DNA of 64,000 nt from Apostichopus japonicus (GCF_037975245.1 NC_092582.1:19990577-20054576); one strand, 5' to 3'; positions 1-14,800 are shown, counted from the stretch's first letter. Made by a program: numbers and translations. The notes: a model not told the origin generated them from the letters alone.

Positions 1-2758
1 TCACTACCACAAGGCTTCAAATATACAAGATTAGGATCCAAGAGAATCGTTTTGTATTTGAGAAAGACAGGATAGTTTCTGTGAGTTATCAAGACAAATT
101 CAACCAACTCTTTGTTGTGCACTACTATGAATGGTTTAAAAATACCCCATATCCCATGGGGATTGTTACAGAGGTATTGCCACCATGCGATTCACTGAGT
201 AATGGACTGAAAATTTTAAAGCTAATGCATGGCGTCGAAGACAGTTGGCCTCAGGAAATTGAAATGAATTTTACAGACAGCTGGAAGATTCCTGCAGCAG
301 AATTAACAGGCAGAGCATGTGGGGACTTTCGCAAGAAAGATGTATTTACAGTCGACCTGCCCGATTCGCAAAACCTTGATAATGCACTTCATGTTGAGAA
401 TTTGACCGACGGTAGATTAAGGGTTAGTGTACACATTGCAGATGTTTCCTACTTTATTAAAAAAGGCTCCGATTTGGATAAAGAAGCCAGCACAAGAGCG
501 ATCACCTTTTATCCATGTTTTCATGGCGAACCTAGTCACATGTTACCATCTCTGTTTAGCACCATTTTGTGCAGTCTTCTCCCTTCCAAGGACAGACTGA
601 CTCTTTCTGTCCTATTCATGTTTGATAAAAATGGCAAACTCATGGGAGATCCTGAAATGCTTAGATCTGTTGTTTGTTCGGTGCAGAGATTGACTTACGA
701 ACAGGTTGAGATGGTTTTGGCAGATCGTAGAGCTGATGATGGAGTATTGCCAGTAGTGAGACGGCAGATACGAGACCTCTATGTTGTAACCTCTTACCTT
801 CGAAAACAGAGACTAGGTGATGGTCGTTTCTTCAACCAAACAGATGAGGGAGAGCAAGAAACTAACAACACAATGGCATATATGCTTGTGAAAGAAGTGA
901 TGATTCTTACAAATGAGGCAGTAGCTAATTATTTAGTTGCTAAGAGGGGAAACACCATCCCTGTCAGATTTCATCCTCCCCCAGATTTAGCAAGAGCTCA
1001 AGAGTGGCTAAAAAACTTTGGCAAGGAGGCAGAAACTGGCCTAAAGGTATCATCAATGATGCAATTGATCAAAAAAGTGACCAAGGAAGGCAGCATTCCC
1101 GGTAGTGATGTAGGTGACTTTAGCATGGAGGATGACAGTGAAGAATTGGGGAGTGTTCCATTGACAAAAGTCACATGGGAAAATATCAGGAACACTTTGG
1201 AAAATATCAACCATTCTGACCTCGAGCTTCAATACATTATAGGTAATGAAAAAGGACACCCTAAGCAAGCTGTTGCTCTGTCACATCTTTACAAGATACT
1301 TGGCAATGCGCTGTACACCAATGCAAGCAAACAGCGGCATGGGTGTCATCACTTCTCTCTTCAGAAAGACTTTTACACTCATTTTACTTCCCCAATTAGG
1401 AGATTCATTGACCTTGTTGTTCACCGGATGCTGGTTGCATGTCTTAAAGGAGAAGAACCACCTTACAGTGCCAGGGAGCTGGATGACATTTGTCATCATT
1501 GTAACAACCAAACCTTCAAGGCAAATAAATTTAGCAAGATGACACAGTGTTTGCACTTTGCTCTTAAAGTACAGTTGGCCTCAGAGACTAAGCTTGCATT
1601 CGTAGAAACTGCCAATGATTCTAGCCTTCAAGTGTTGTATCCTCATGAAGGATACCTCCAAGCAACAAGGAGCTCAACCAGCATTCCTCTTAAGCATTTG
1701 ATGCCTTCTAAGAATCCAGACAATGGAGAAACAATAAATTCAGTAATTCTTCATTTCAAAAACAGTATCTACGACTACGAAGCAATCGTACCTGAGGTCA
1801 CTAAGGAAGAAGCAGTGTTGAAAATGGATAGGTTCGTTCAATCAGTTCCAAAGTCATCCTGGAAGAATGTTCTTTCTTCTCTAAAAGATGGAGATATGAA
1901 TGAGGTGGAAGACTTGTTAGATCAGATGCTTAAGGAAGGCAAAAGAAGTCTGTCAGCCGATGACAATCTATTGTCAAGGATTTCTGAAATTACCAGTGAA
2001 GTTGATGTCCGAACCTCTACCAAAGATGACGTGGCACCCAAGAAGTATGTAGACTTTAGATGTGACTTTGAATCTGGTCAAGTGGTCCAGGTACAGCTGA
2101 CAGCAGGAATGCAACAGGGGTTGCTTGTACCAAAAGTACAGCTGTTGAACATGACCCCAAAGTTTAACTTTTGCATTGAACACCGGGAAAATCCTGTCAA
2201 CTGTTTTGCACAGTTAGCTGCAAAGCCTCCAGACAAGTGTAAAACAATCAAGCAGTATGTAGAATCCTGGCTACCTCTGGTGAAAATGATGGTGGTACAT
2301 AATACTGTGTCTGAAGATGAGACCACTTACATTCGAGACGTTCCAGTGGAATGGTTTAAGAAGCAAGAAAAGAACAGTCCTTTGGTGAAGTGTGGTCGCT
2401 TTTCCCTGAAAAAGGATTGGTGCGAGGATAGAAACATCCGCTATAAGTATTCCGAGTATTATTTCTGCATTCGCCTGGATGGTCAACAAGTATGGTCCAG
2501 CGCACAAATAAAACATAGGATGCTGAAATGTTATCCAGGAGATATGTTTCACACTACAAAGCCACACAATCAAGGAATGTTGTTAGTTGTTCATGCAGTC
2601 ACCAGCTCTGTGAAGAAAGACAAGGAAACCAAAACCATCAGGATGGAATTTGACGTGCATTATAGCTCGTGTGAGATTCCAGGTGAACTGTTTGACCAGG
2701 ACAAGAACTCTTTGACCGGTTGCACAATTGAAATGATCCCAAAATTAAACCAAGATAA
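1..2758 (+). CDS. HELZ2: HELZ2 exon a: RNB domain and following linker
   Basis: Open from base 3 with no in-frame stop, so the coding region begins before the window; the GTG at 81 is not a credible start. Encodes residues 1-918. The RNB core starts at DVFTVDLPDSQNLDNALHV (about 339-395) and ends with the YTHFTSPIRRF block at 1374-1406. The linker (FESGQVVQVQL to the exon end) resembles the region between RNB and second helicase in HELZ2. The exon ends GATAA|GTGAGT; unspliced reading would stop at once at TGA 2760-2762, so a retained intron would give an RNB-only protein ending NQDK. Confidence 0.92.
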
Positions 2759-5700
2759 GTGAGTATTTGAGCTCACCTACAACATTTTGAATGTGTGAAA
2801 GCATGAAACCAATCACTCTTTTATGCTATTATCACAAACATAAAGGATGTGGTTACATGTGGTTACCGAATTCTAATAGTTTACCAAACACTACAATATG
2901 TCAATTAAAAGATGAGCCTCCTAGCTGTGTTTCAGATTAAATGTATCTTAGTTAATATTTGATGATTCTCACAGTTTGTAGAAAACACTAGACACAACCT
3001 TCATAATTAGTATTTAATTTAATTTAAATTTTAATTTGACAAACTCTTGATCATTATTTGAAATAAACCTTCACAAATCAAGCTAATTTACTAGATTGTC
3101 CTGAGAGTATTAGTATTGAATAGCATGAAACAATTTGTTTCCAAAATGTGCTTGTGAAACTAGTTATAGAATCAAGTGGGGTAAAGGCATAAGGAGACCC
3201 TCTGCTCTTTTCTGACAAACTTTGACGTTGTAGGTATTTAGCTCAACTAATTGAGCTATTATCATGATAAAGAATCTGGCTACCTGTCAGTTCATTTGTC
3301 TGCCTGTCTTACCATCCTTGAATATTTCAGCTACGTTGACCTACGGTTAATGTTTGGTCGTAGTAATCAGCAGCTGATTGGACATAAAAGTGTACTTTAT
3401 ATTAAGATCAAATGTCATTTAGAGTCAACAGAAGTAAGAAAAACAGCAAATCATTTAAAAGCCATTCATCCTAGGATACCAGGTCCTAGATTAATTGTCT
3501 CTTAATTTCCAGATCAAAGGTCATTTGAGGCAAACAGATGTCAAAACCCATTTCAGTAAAGTACAAGAAGCGAATAGTTCTGGTAGAGTTCAAAGGCTGA
3601 AAATCTTGTTTACATCATAGCTCCTGAAGTAAAATTAGTTTAGGATGAACTGCAGATGTAGTATTTATATTCACCTCTCTGCGTACAAGAATGCATCTGT
3701 GTAGGTCAAGGGTAATTTGGGATCAATCAACAAAATTCAAAATTACAAAACTTTTATAAATACGGTAACTACAAAAGTAAAACAAAGATAAACTTCATAT
3801 ATAGGTCCATGTTAGTGTTAGTGTTAGTTCACTTGAAGTCAACAGTGGTTTAACTTAATATGGCAAGAAATCCCTTCTCAAAATCGTGGGCTGTGGTGTC
3901 AAAATACATACAGTGTGATGATATGCCAGTACAGTGAGTTCTGTGTTGCAGTGAAACTCATACAGTATGATGATACCCAAGTACAGTGAGTTCTTTGTTG
4001 CAGTGAAGCTCACACAGTATGAACATGCCCCAGTACAGTGAGTCCTCTGTTGCAGTGAAACTCATACAGTATGATGATGCCCAAGTATAGTGAGTTCTCT
4101 GTTTCAGTGAAACTAATACAGTATGATGATGCCCCAGTACAGTGAGTTCTCTGTTGCAGTGAAATTAATACAGTATGATGATGCCCCAGTACAGTGAGTT
4201 CTCTGTTGCAGAAAAACTCATACAATATGGTGATACCTCAGTACGGTGAGTTCTCTGTTGTAGTGAAACTCATGCAGTATGTTGATGCCCTAGTATGGTG
4301 AGTTCTCTGTTGGAGTGAAACTCATACAGTATGATGATGTGAGTACTATTTTGTATTGTAAAACTCATACAGTATCATGATGCCCAAGCACAGTGAGTTC
4401 TATGTTGCATTGTGCAACTCATATAGTATGATGATGCCCAGCACAGTGAGTTCTCTGTTGTATCGTGAAACTCATACAGTATGATGATGCCCCACTACGG
4501 TGAGGTCTCAGTTGCAGTGAACTCATACAGTATGGTGATGCCCCAGCACAGTGAGTCCTCTGTTGGAGTGAAACTCATACAGTATGATGATGCCCCAGCA
4601 CAGTGAGTTCCCTGTTGTATTGTGAGACTCATACAGTATGATGATGTCCCCGCACAGTGAGTTCTCTGCTGTATTAGGAAACTCATACAGTATGATGATA
4701 CCCCAGTACGGTGAGTTTTCAGTTGCAGTGACACTAATACAGTATGATGGTTCCCCAGTACGGTGAGTTCTCTGTTGCAGTGAAATGGTGAGTTCTTTGT
4801 TACAATACTTTTCTTTCGGAGAACATAAATAGTTGGCTCAGCTTCAGTTCAGTTTGTAAAGGGTCTCAATATATGATTACTGTACATAGGTGTGAATAAA
4901 TATTACAATGCATACAGTCAGTCAGAAGATGAAACCTGTTGAATAAAGTTGATACATTTGTAGTGTTGGATGACTTTTGGCCATTGTCAGTTGGTGTCAA
5001 CATGTTATATCTCAAAATTAGCCTTGAAACTAGATGATTTTAGGAGAAGAGGGTTTTTACTTTAAGAGTCAGCGACTGTAAACAATTATTTAAATGGTGG
5101 GGGGGGGGGGGGGTTAGAGTCAAAACTGATTTGTTAGTTAATTAAGTAAGAAAATGCATGTTTATGTCTTCATAGAGAATCTATGTGAGTGTATTCCACA
5201 TAAGAAGACGTACTGTTCTTTCTTGATATTGGAACATTTTTGCATTAATTTGTCTTTTTAATTCCTTATCGGTGACTTCATTATGTGATGCACATAAGTG
5301 AGTATTATAAATAAATGTAATAGTATGTAATTAGCACACTTTAAAGTCGTGAAGGTTGGATATCTATGATGCCTACAAATTTGGATTAGTAACACAGAGG
5401 AACTCATGATGGTTTACTAGAATTTTGTATATTAATTTCTGTGTCAGTTTAATTTTGAGTTATGGATCCAGGGAGGACCTGATACCAAATATTAACTGCA
5501 AAAATGTTGTTGCCAAATGTAGGTACATATGCAAGGATTAAAAGTCTTCACTAAAGCGGGCATTCTTATGTTTAGTGGATCAGCCTCTATCCTATTTATT
5601 TTGATCATTATTTGTTGCTTCAACAGGAGAGTAGAAGAAGCTGTCGTGAAAGTTGCTGATACAATAGCATGCCGGAATCTAATGAGATATATCTGTTTGC

Positions 5701-8700
5701 AAAAGCCACTCACAGTTATGAACAATGTTGAAGATCGTGATGGTAAGCTCAAGGTGCATCCCTCAACTGCTAATATTATGTAGATTTAAATAAACTCTCT
5801 CAACAAGTAGTTGATTTCAAAGTGAATCAAATGTTAAACTAATAATAATAATATAATAATAAATTATATTTATATAGCGCTTAATATAGCGTTTCAAAGC
5901 ACTTTACTAATGAGGAAAGAGACAAAGGAAACCATGGAAGAAAGGAAACTTGTCTCTTGAAAATAGAGAGGGAGGGAGGGTCACAAACGTAAAAAGAGAG
6001 TTCGTTCCAAAGAGAAGGCACAGCGACAGAAAGGGCACGATCGTCATAACGAGCGCGGCCGCGGGTAGTGGACCAGGCTTTAGTTGCAAATGCGCATGAC
6101 AGGAAGAGCGAAGCGTAACTGTAGTTGACTGACGAAAAGGAGTAAGAAAGTCAGTGATATATTGAGGGGCAAGCCTGTTGATCGCTTTGTAGGTGAGAAG
6201 TAGGATCTTAAACAGGACGCGCTGAGAGACGGGAAGCCAATGCAATGAACGGAGTACAGGAGTGATGTGATCAAACTTTTTAGTGAGTGAGACTAGGCGT
6301 GCAGCAGGGTTCTGAATTCTCTGAAGGGGAGCAATATGAGAAACTGGCATTCACATACAAACTATTGCTGTAATCCAGAAAGCAGGAAACAAAAGCCTGA
6401 ACCAGTCGTACAGTTGAGCCTTGATATAGATGCCTCGTGAGTTTACGAATTTCCAAGATCACATGTATTTTCGGAAGGAGTTGTGACATTTGTACCAATA
6501 GTGAGGTCAGGTAGGTTACTCGAACCTCTAAACTGGGAGGTGACGCGGATGACTTTGGTCTTTGAATCGTTAAGGAGTAAACTGTCGCAAGTGGACCATT
6601 GCTTGATGTCAGTGATACAATTGGAGAGACTGGTTAGGTTATATCTAATCATTTTGTTTCATGATAATGTCAAGTTGCTTATCGTCAGCATACATAACGT
6701 GTTTTACACCCTTTTGTGAATCGATAAGATAACTTAAAGGATCAATACACAAAATGAATTCAAGTGGTCAGACCCTTGTGGAACCCCCAAGGTATTAGGT
6801 AAGGAGACGAAAGAGAATCATTTAAGACGATAGTTTGCTTTCGGTCTTCAAGATAGGACTCAAGCATCTTTATAGCCCATCCAGTAATACCGTAGCTTTG
6901 CTACAATCTTTCAATTACGATTTGCTGGTCAATTACGTCGAAAGCTGACGAGAAGTCAAGCAAGACGACGACAGCCTCAAAACCTTGATCGATAGCAATG
7001 AGCATATCGTTGTAAATTTTGGTGGGAGCAGTCTCGATTCAATAGAGTGGAAACTATGATATGCCGATTGCATCATAGAGAATAGGCCACAGTCGTGTAA
7101 ATACATTTGCAGTTGCGCAATAGCTATTTTCTCTAACTGCTTCCGAGAAACATTAGATTGACAATGGGTCTGTAATTACCTTAGTCATTATGATTTAAAT
7201 TCGATTGCTTTAACAGTGGGACAACATGGGCCATTTTGAAAGGTTCTGGAAATGAACCTGATGGTAGAGAAATATTTATAATGTGAGTTTTGTACGGAAG
7301 AAGAACGTCAATACAAGATTCCACCAGCCATTTTGGGTATAGGGTCCATTTTGCAGGATTTTGAGGGACACTCCATTATAGTCTTGCATATTTGACTCTC
7401 AGTGACAGACTCGAAGGAAGTGAATTCACTAATGCAATCATCACCCAAATCGGTGAGAACGCCTGGACGTGGGTTTTCAACACTGGTGGCGACTGTGTTG
7501 ACTTTGTCTTAAAAGAAGGCAGCAAAATCGTTACCCAATTCTTCATCGGACTCGTTGTATGAAAAGACTGGATCAGACTTGATAGTGGCCTGACAGCTTC
7601 TGGACAAAAGCAAGAGGCTTTTGATATCGCAGGTAGTGATTTCTGTTGTCAGGTATTCTGATTTTGCTTTAGTATACAACTGTCTATGCACCTCTAACCC
7701 TGTTTTAATCAAAGTGCGCTTAGTTTCCCTAATTTCTTCTGTGTATCAAGTAGCATTTGGTCTCAGCGAAAGAAATGAGGTATTGTCGAGGAGGTGTTTG
7801 TTTATCAGTTGGCAGAGAGAGGAGTAATATTGCACAACTGATTCAGATGGATTCGATATAGACAATTAGTTCGGAAATGAACTTGAAATATCCCGTTTGA
7901 ACTGTTCTATGTTAAGATTGAATCTCTAAAGTAACCCTCTTCTTTGTTGGGGGAGGACGTTTTACAACATGATCATATGGAAGTTCTCTCAAAATGTTCA
8001 CGTCAACTATCAAGTCATCACCTGCTCTGGAAATAAGAAGGTCCAGGGTGTAGCCACTCCAATGAGTCAGCTCATGAACGTGTTGCTGAAACCCAGTGGT
8101 GTACAAGGAATCAAATAATTTGCAAGCATCAAAAGAGTTGTAACTGTCAACATGAATGCTGAAATCACCAATGAATACTGAAATATTGGCATCAAGCAGA
8201 GAACCGAATTCACGTAGAAATAGAGCATAAGTGAGTTTGTTTTTCACATAAGGTGGCGGTCAATATATTGCAAAAGTTTGAAAATGGTAGCCTCTGGAAT
8301 TCGAACCATGCAGTCAAGAATCTCAAAAGATTTGAAATTCTCGAATTGTCTGATATGCTCTACTTGAACTGAAGGCCAATAAATTATACATATGCCACCT
8401 GCAATAGATATTAGTCGAGGTTTTTGTAGAACATTATAGGAGGGAAGGGTAACAGTAATATCGGCGATAATTTTATTGTAGGCGAAGCAGAGCTGGGGTT
8501 AGGTCACCAACCGAATGGGGATGACAAGAACCCCAAAAGAAGATGGCACCACTTCTGAGATTTCATCAATCTATTAATTACCCCGTGGGGGTAGTAAGAA
8601 CAGCCTCAGACCAGATAATTAGCACTAACCGCTGCAACCAGAGTGCTCCCATCAAGGCAACATCCACGCAAACCTGAATCAACAGAAATACATAATGAGT

Positions 8701-11700
8701 GTATTTACTACGGTAAAACTACAGATATGGTCACTGTAAATACCCTCAGAAAACAAGTTGAATTTACTGCAAAGCTTCAAATTAAAATTTGCATGAACAG
8801 AGTAATGAAAGTTAAAACATGTATCATTTCTTAAATACATGCGCTTCCTCTTCCTTAGATCTCGAAATCCCGCTTAAACTACAGAATACAACTAAATGTG
8901 GGAACCAACTAAGAACCCACACCAAAAGAAAGCCATCATCGCACAATTTAAGGTAGAATACATTACTCAATGACATGTAACACAGGTGGTATGCAAAATA
9001 CACTCCTTGGAGTCAATACCATACAGAATACCAGATTATATAGGCCAGCAATGGTGGCATATTCAAAACAAAACTCATGGGATTAGTAACGTAACTTCTG
9101 TCTACACGATATTTCAATAGAGAGCCTTGCTTCAGGCTACCTAGCATGGCCTACGCTGACAAATCTCAAATCGAGGAATACAGCACAATAACAACTTTAC
9201 TTCACATGATCTGCAGAATAAGGACGACATAGCAATGAACTCACCAGCACAACGGCTTTATTCACCAGACAGTTCTCTAAAAACGGAAACCATTACTTCA
9301 TTACTTTCGTCTACTATGAATATTATTTAGTCAGTTACCAGGCCTCTAATGTGCGTAGACTCGATCGTTTTCGAGCGGGCAACCTGATCCAGCTTGGTCA
9401 GAGAAAGCATCGCCTACCTCCAGTGAATGTAGTACAATAAAACAAATTTACAGCTCATCGGTGGGAGAATATTCTAGTAAAATAACCCTGTCTCCAGTAA
9501 AGCTGGTCTGATAACATTGCAATAGGCCGAATTTCCTGTAGAAACTACGTCAAACTAAAGCTAAAGCCAACAAGTGACATTAAAACTGGGTAACTTGCAG
9601 CAAACAGGGGACTTCGTTCACATGCGGAGAGCTGATGGGTATGAAGTTGTGAGGAGGATGTAAGGCAATAGACAATTCCTAGACACCCTGCCCAGCTGGA
9701 GGAGGCGAGGCAAAGGTCTCCCACTTGCAAATAACAATTCAGTGACTACTACGTCTAATAGCTTACTAAGTAGTTGTGGCCTAATCAGTACACTACATTA
9801 TTATCCCGGAAATCACCCCTGAGCCACGATTCAATTATGACACATATGTCTAAATTTTTATCGATAATAAGATCACATATTGCAGGTGTCTTACCATTTA
9901 TGGATCTGGCGTTCCAATGTCCAACGCATAGGCATGCGTTTGTTTCTGACAGTTTAACACAACAATACAGTTTCTTACATTAAACAAAAGTGTAAGGGGG
10001 TTAGTTTATAAAAGGAAATATTTTTCCGGAGGCAAACGGACGTCCATGATATATACTCCTATGAACAAAAACAAAACAAAAAGCATAGTGACAACAGAGT
10101 GACTGATATAGACTATTTCATTAAAACAAAACTTAATACTTAGAAATCACAAAACTAAGAAATCACAAAAAAAGAAATCTATATCATGTTTGAAACACGC
10201 CACCATCTTATGTTTTTCCTCACAGTAAATAGAAAGATTCTTCCCATGCATATTACATTGACGTTTTAGATTGCTCATTCATTTCCTGATGAACCAGTTT
10301 AATGGAGAGCGCCACCTCCTAAACCTTCTAGATTGGCTGAAGGCAGCTCGGGTTTGTAAAAGACACTATTTTAATTGTTCCAAGACAATTCGTATGTTCC
10401 TTTAGACAGATCATCCGTAAGTTGTACTAAATTATCACTTCTAACATCATTTCGATTACTTTATTTGACCTTGAAATTGGCCTCCGAGACGTAACCATTG
10501 TTGAATCTGCGCCTCGGTTTTCCACTTCTATACCCACATTTGTTCGGCGAGCAATTCCCAGGACTTTCAATAGAGTCCATTCTTCAGAAGTGAATGGCAT
10601 GATCCCGTGCTTAATAGATTTATTGATCAGCTCCGTCCAGACATTCAAAATATCCTCGCTTGAGTAGGACGGTAAACCCATGTTGACAACACAACCTAAA
10701 ACGAAGTCTAGTGTTAACACTAAGACCAGTGTGTAGTGAATGTATGAATGTCGATAGAAACAATGTTGGTAAAACCACAGTTTAACAGCAGTGAATAGTC
10801 GCGATCAGCTACTAAAAGTAACCAAACAATGTAACAATATGTCATAGCTCTATATAAAGACTCCGGAAGCAATGTATAACAGCAAAAAATGCGGAAAATC
10901 ACAACAATAATAAGAGCGAATTAAGAGGTGCAGCCACATGGTAGGGCGCAACCCACCAACTAGCTGGTTGGTTTTCATTCTGTGAGAGGTTTACAACAGT
11001 TTTATTTATCTAAAAGTGGTACTAGTTTTTTGTTGATATTGATGAGACTAGGTTGAGCCTCGATTGTTATGCAAACCTAGCAGGACTTGGTTCCGTGCTA
11101 TGAAAGGTTTGGTAGGTCTAGGAGTTACAACAAAGTAGTATTAGCCCAGAGAGCTCCTGACCTGGACAACATAGATTAAGAAACAAATGACACCAGATGT
11201 TTTATTGTATGTATGTATGTATGTATGTATGTATGTATGTATGTATGTATGTATGTATGTATGTATGTATGTATGTATGTATGTATGTATGTATGTATGT
11301 ATGTATGTATGTATGTATGTATGTATGTATGTATGTATGTATGTATGTATGTATGTATGTATGTATGTATGTATGTATGTATGTATGTATGTATGTATGT
11401 ATGTATGTATGTATGTATGTATGTATGTATGTATGTATGTATGTATGTATGTATGTATGTATGTATGTATGTATGTATGTATGTATGTATGTATGTATGT
11501 ATGTATGTATGTATGTATGTATGTATGTATGTATGTATGTATGTATGTATGTATGTATGTATGTATGTATGTATGTATGTATGTATGTATGTATGTATGT
11601 ATGTATGTATGTATGTATGTATGTATGTATGTATGTATGTATGTATGTATGTATGTATGTATGTATGTATGTATGTATGTATGTATGTATGTATGTATGT

Positions 11701-11717
11701 ATGTATGTATGTATGTA

Positions 11718-11757
<40 letters not shown>

Positions 11758-11766
11758 TGTGTGTGG

Positions 11767-11798
<32 letters not shown>

Positions 11799-11802
11799 GT
11801 GG

Positions 11803-11889
<87 letters not shown>

Positions 11890-14800
11890 TGTATGTATGT
11901 ATGTATGTATGTATGTATGTATGTATGTATGTATGTATGTATGCGTGTATGTATGTATGTATTTTAGATCCTCCTGCTAGCAGGAACTAGCGAAGAAGCC
12001 ATCATTTGGCTTATCACAGCCGCAAGCTGACCGAAGTCAGTCTCTTAGATTCATGTTTAACGTCCATGATTATGAATTGTCAATTGTCAACAACTCTGTA
12101 ACTAGACGACATACATCAATCTTGGAGTGACTCCAACTCGGGACCTTATGATTGAAAGTTTTTAGCAACATGTTATTGCTTTAAAACCATGGAATATTAC
12201 AAATTATTGGTGTTTTCTTTTTCTCTTTCTTTCTAAACTTAAAGTCGTCTCAAAGTACCTTCTGAGTAAAGGGCGAGATTTCAACATTGAGCAAAAGATA
12301 AATGTTGAACACATTCTACCAAACGAACCACAGAGGAAAGCACTCAAGTTGGCAATGTCAAATACTTTTTCAGTTGTTCAAGGACCACCAGGTATTACAA
12401 AATAATAGTTGTAATCTTCTAGCATTTCACATATTATAAATCAATTTAAGTAATCTTACGTATGTCTAGGTGTTTGACTCTTAAGTGTGGTCTACATTCA
12501 ATGATCTACCAGGACAAATGTCTCTTTATTCAGAACTCTTTATTAGTGTTTTATGATATTATAAGATACTTGTGAAAATACTAATAATGCAGCTGCTAGC
12601 AATCATCATTTCAGATGATAATTAAGGTGAAAATGGTCAAAAAAGTATCGAAATGTTTATTTTAACAATGAGGTGTGCATATTCACCCAAACAGTTCATG
12701 AAATGTCTGTTTGTTTCATATCATCTCCAAAGTAGTAAATGAAGAATGAAGAGCCAGTAGAAAATTCGAATTTTTGATATCTCATTGGAATAATTCTGAT
12801 ACAAACTGATTACTTGATTAGCATATTGATCTTAACTCCAATGTGGTCTCAATGATCTTGAAATTTTGCCACATACCAATGTAACTTTCCTGATAACATA
12901 CACTCTGTCCATTGATAGCATTTGCAGTTTTGTCCCATCCCTTGCAAGTTGAACAAGGTTCTGTTTTAAATGTCTTGCAGGTGGCGAAAGGTATCTATTC
13001 ATGCGATGTTGATGGCAATCTTTGCCTGTGTGTGTAACACTTTGGCTTAAAAACAGGATAGCTCAAAAACTTAAAGATGGGTAAATTTCATATGTGTATA
13101 TTCAATGCACTTCATTGAGCAAAAATCCTTCATTTTTTGCAGGGGTCAAATGTCACTTGAGGTCAACAGACGAGAAAGAGTGAAAATGTTGTAAACACAT
13201 TAACTACAAAAGCAAAACTTAGATGTAATTCATACTTGATAGGTGTATCCATCATTTGAGTAAAGATGATATCTATGTTTTCTGCAAAGGTCAAAGGTGA
13301 TCGGAGATTAGCAGAGGACAAAGTCTGAAAAAAGTGAAACTTGGAAAAATGGATTCACTTAAAAGTACTCTAGTGCTTCCTGTAGATTTCAAAGGGAATT
13401 TGTGGGCAACAGACTTTGAAAGTCTTAAAAGCTAATTGTAAAGGAGATATAACTTTGAAAGTAATTAAAGCTTGGATTTACTTCATACTTGGTATGTCGA
13501 TCCACCTTATTGAGAATTAACATCCCTGGATTTTTTTTTTAAGTATAAGAATTGTGTGTGCACATGCAGTTGACATGAATTGCCCTCATATACTGTCAAC
13601 TTTTGACAGGTATCACTAAGTAAGCATGTTGGTTTTCAGGGTTGAGCTGTCCTGGTATATCACTGAAACTGTAATATCAGACTGCCTCACACTATTAGTT
13701 TGCTTTCACCACCAGTGACTGCATGTTCATGATTTCATGTAAAACAAAGAATATAAGGGCCTGGATGGATGGTAGACACATCCCCGTTTAAATTAGACTT
13801 GACCAATTTGTGCGTAGTATTAGAGGATAATTAATGCATATGTATATAAGGTAAATGTGTGGTTAAAAAAATCCCAAAACAGGTAAGTGGTTTTGGGTAG
13901 TTTAGCATTTTTGTGTGTTTGATATGTGAAATTAAAGCTGTTGGTAGAAGTGTGCATTAATGTGTTGATATATCTACCCTGTGTATTTCAAAAATTGGGT
14001 TGAAATTTTCGGATTTTCTTCGTCTAAAATACTTGTAAAGATAATTTTAATTGGCCCATATGGTAACCTCCACATTTTCCAAGTTTTGTTCATATTTTTA
14101 TGTTCTACTGTCATACCTTATCAAATTTGACAAAGTATAGTGAGTCATGTTGATTAATTACATTACAAGAAGTTTTCTTCTTTTTCTCACAGGAACCGGC
14201 AAGACCAAGACTGGAGCCATTTTGGCGTACTACTTCAGTCAGATGAACCGGTCCTTGCCCTGTGACTTAAGGTCGGGCATGACTCCTAAGATACTCTACT
14301 GTGGTCCATCCAACAAGTCTGTTGATGTCATCGCTGGTATGGATGAGGCTTAGTGGTGGTTGCTTTCAATTGGTTCCATACTATGTAATCAAGTTTGCGT
14401 GCATGCGTATCTGTGTATATATGCTTGTAAACATAACGTCTCAAGAACCGTTAGCTAGCTGCAGTTAGAGTTGATACTTGGCACAATATACCCCGCAGCC
14501 AAGTGATGGTTTCAATAGTCTGGATTGTATGCATATATACTAATGTCATTGACCAAGAGTAGATATATTCCTGTTTGGAATCTGAGCTGCATGAAAGTCT
14601 AAAGAACAAACAGCCATGCACATTGGATGTGTGTGTATGTAGCGCATAAACATTCTGACTAAGCGTATAGGTATGCAGAAACAGTGTATTGTAACATTTA
14701 GTGATTACCAGCATGATTTGCACTGTACATTACATGATAAGGTGACTTTTGTTCACAGTGTCTGTCTAGGTTAATTGTTTTATATTTAGAAACTATATAT

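Noticed and set aside
81-2762. HELZ2 exon as a stand-alone 893-residue gene
   Set aside because: The start would be GTG inside a longer open frame, and the stop lies across a strong GTGAGT donor that joins in phase to helicase exons.
5907-6350. 147-residue minus-strand ORF as a host gene
   Set aside because: Its motifs (FDHITPVLRSLHWLPVSQR) are those of LINE reverse transcriptase C-termini.
11187-11990. Three long overlapping ORFs of repeating MYVC
   Set aside because: They are translations of the GTAT microsatellite in all frames; no start, splice or composition evidence for a gene.
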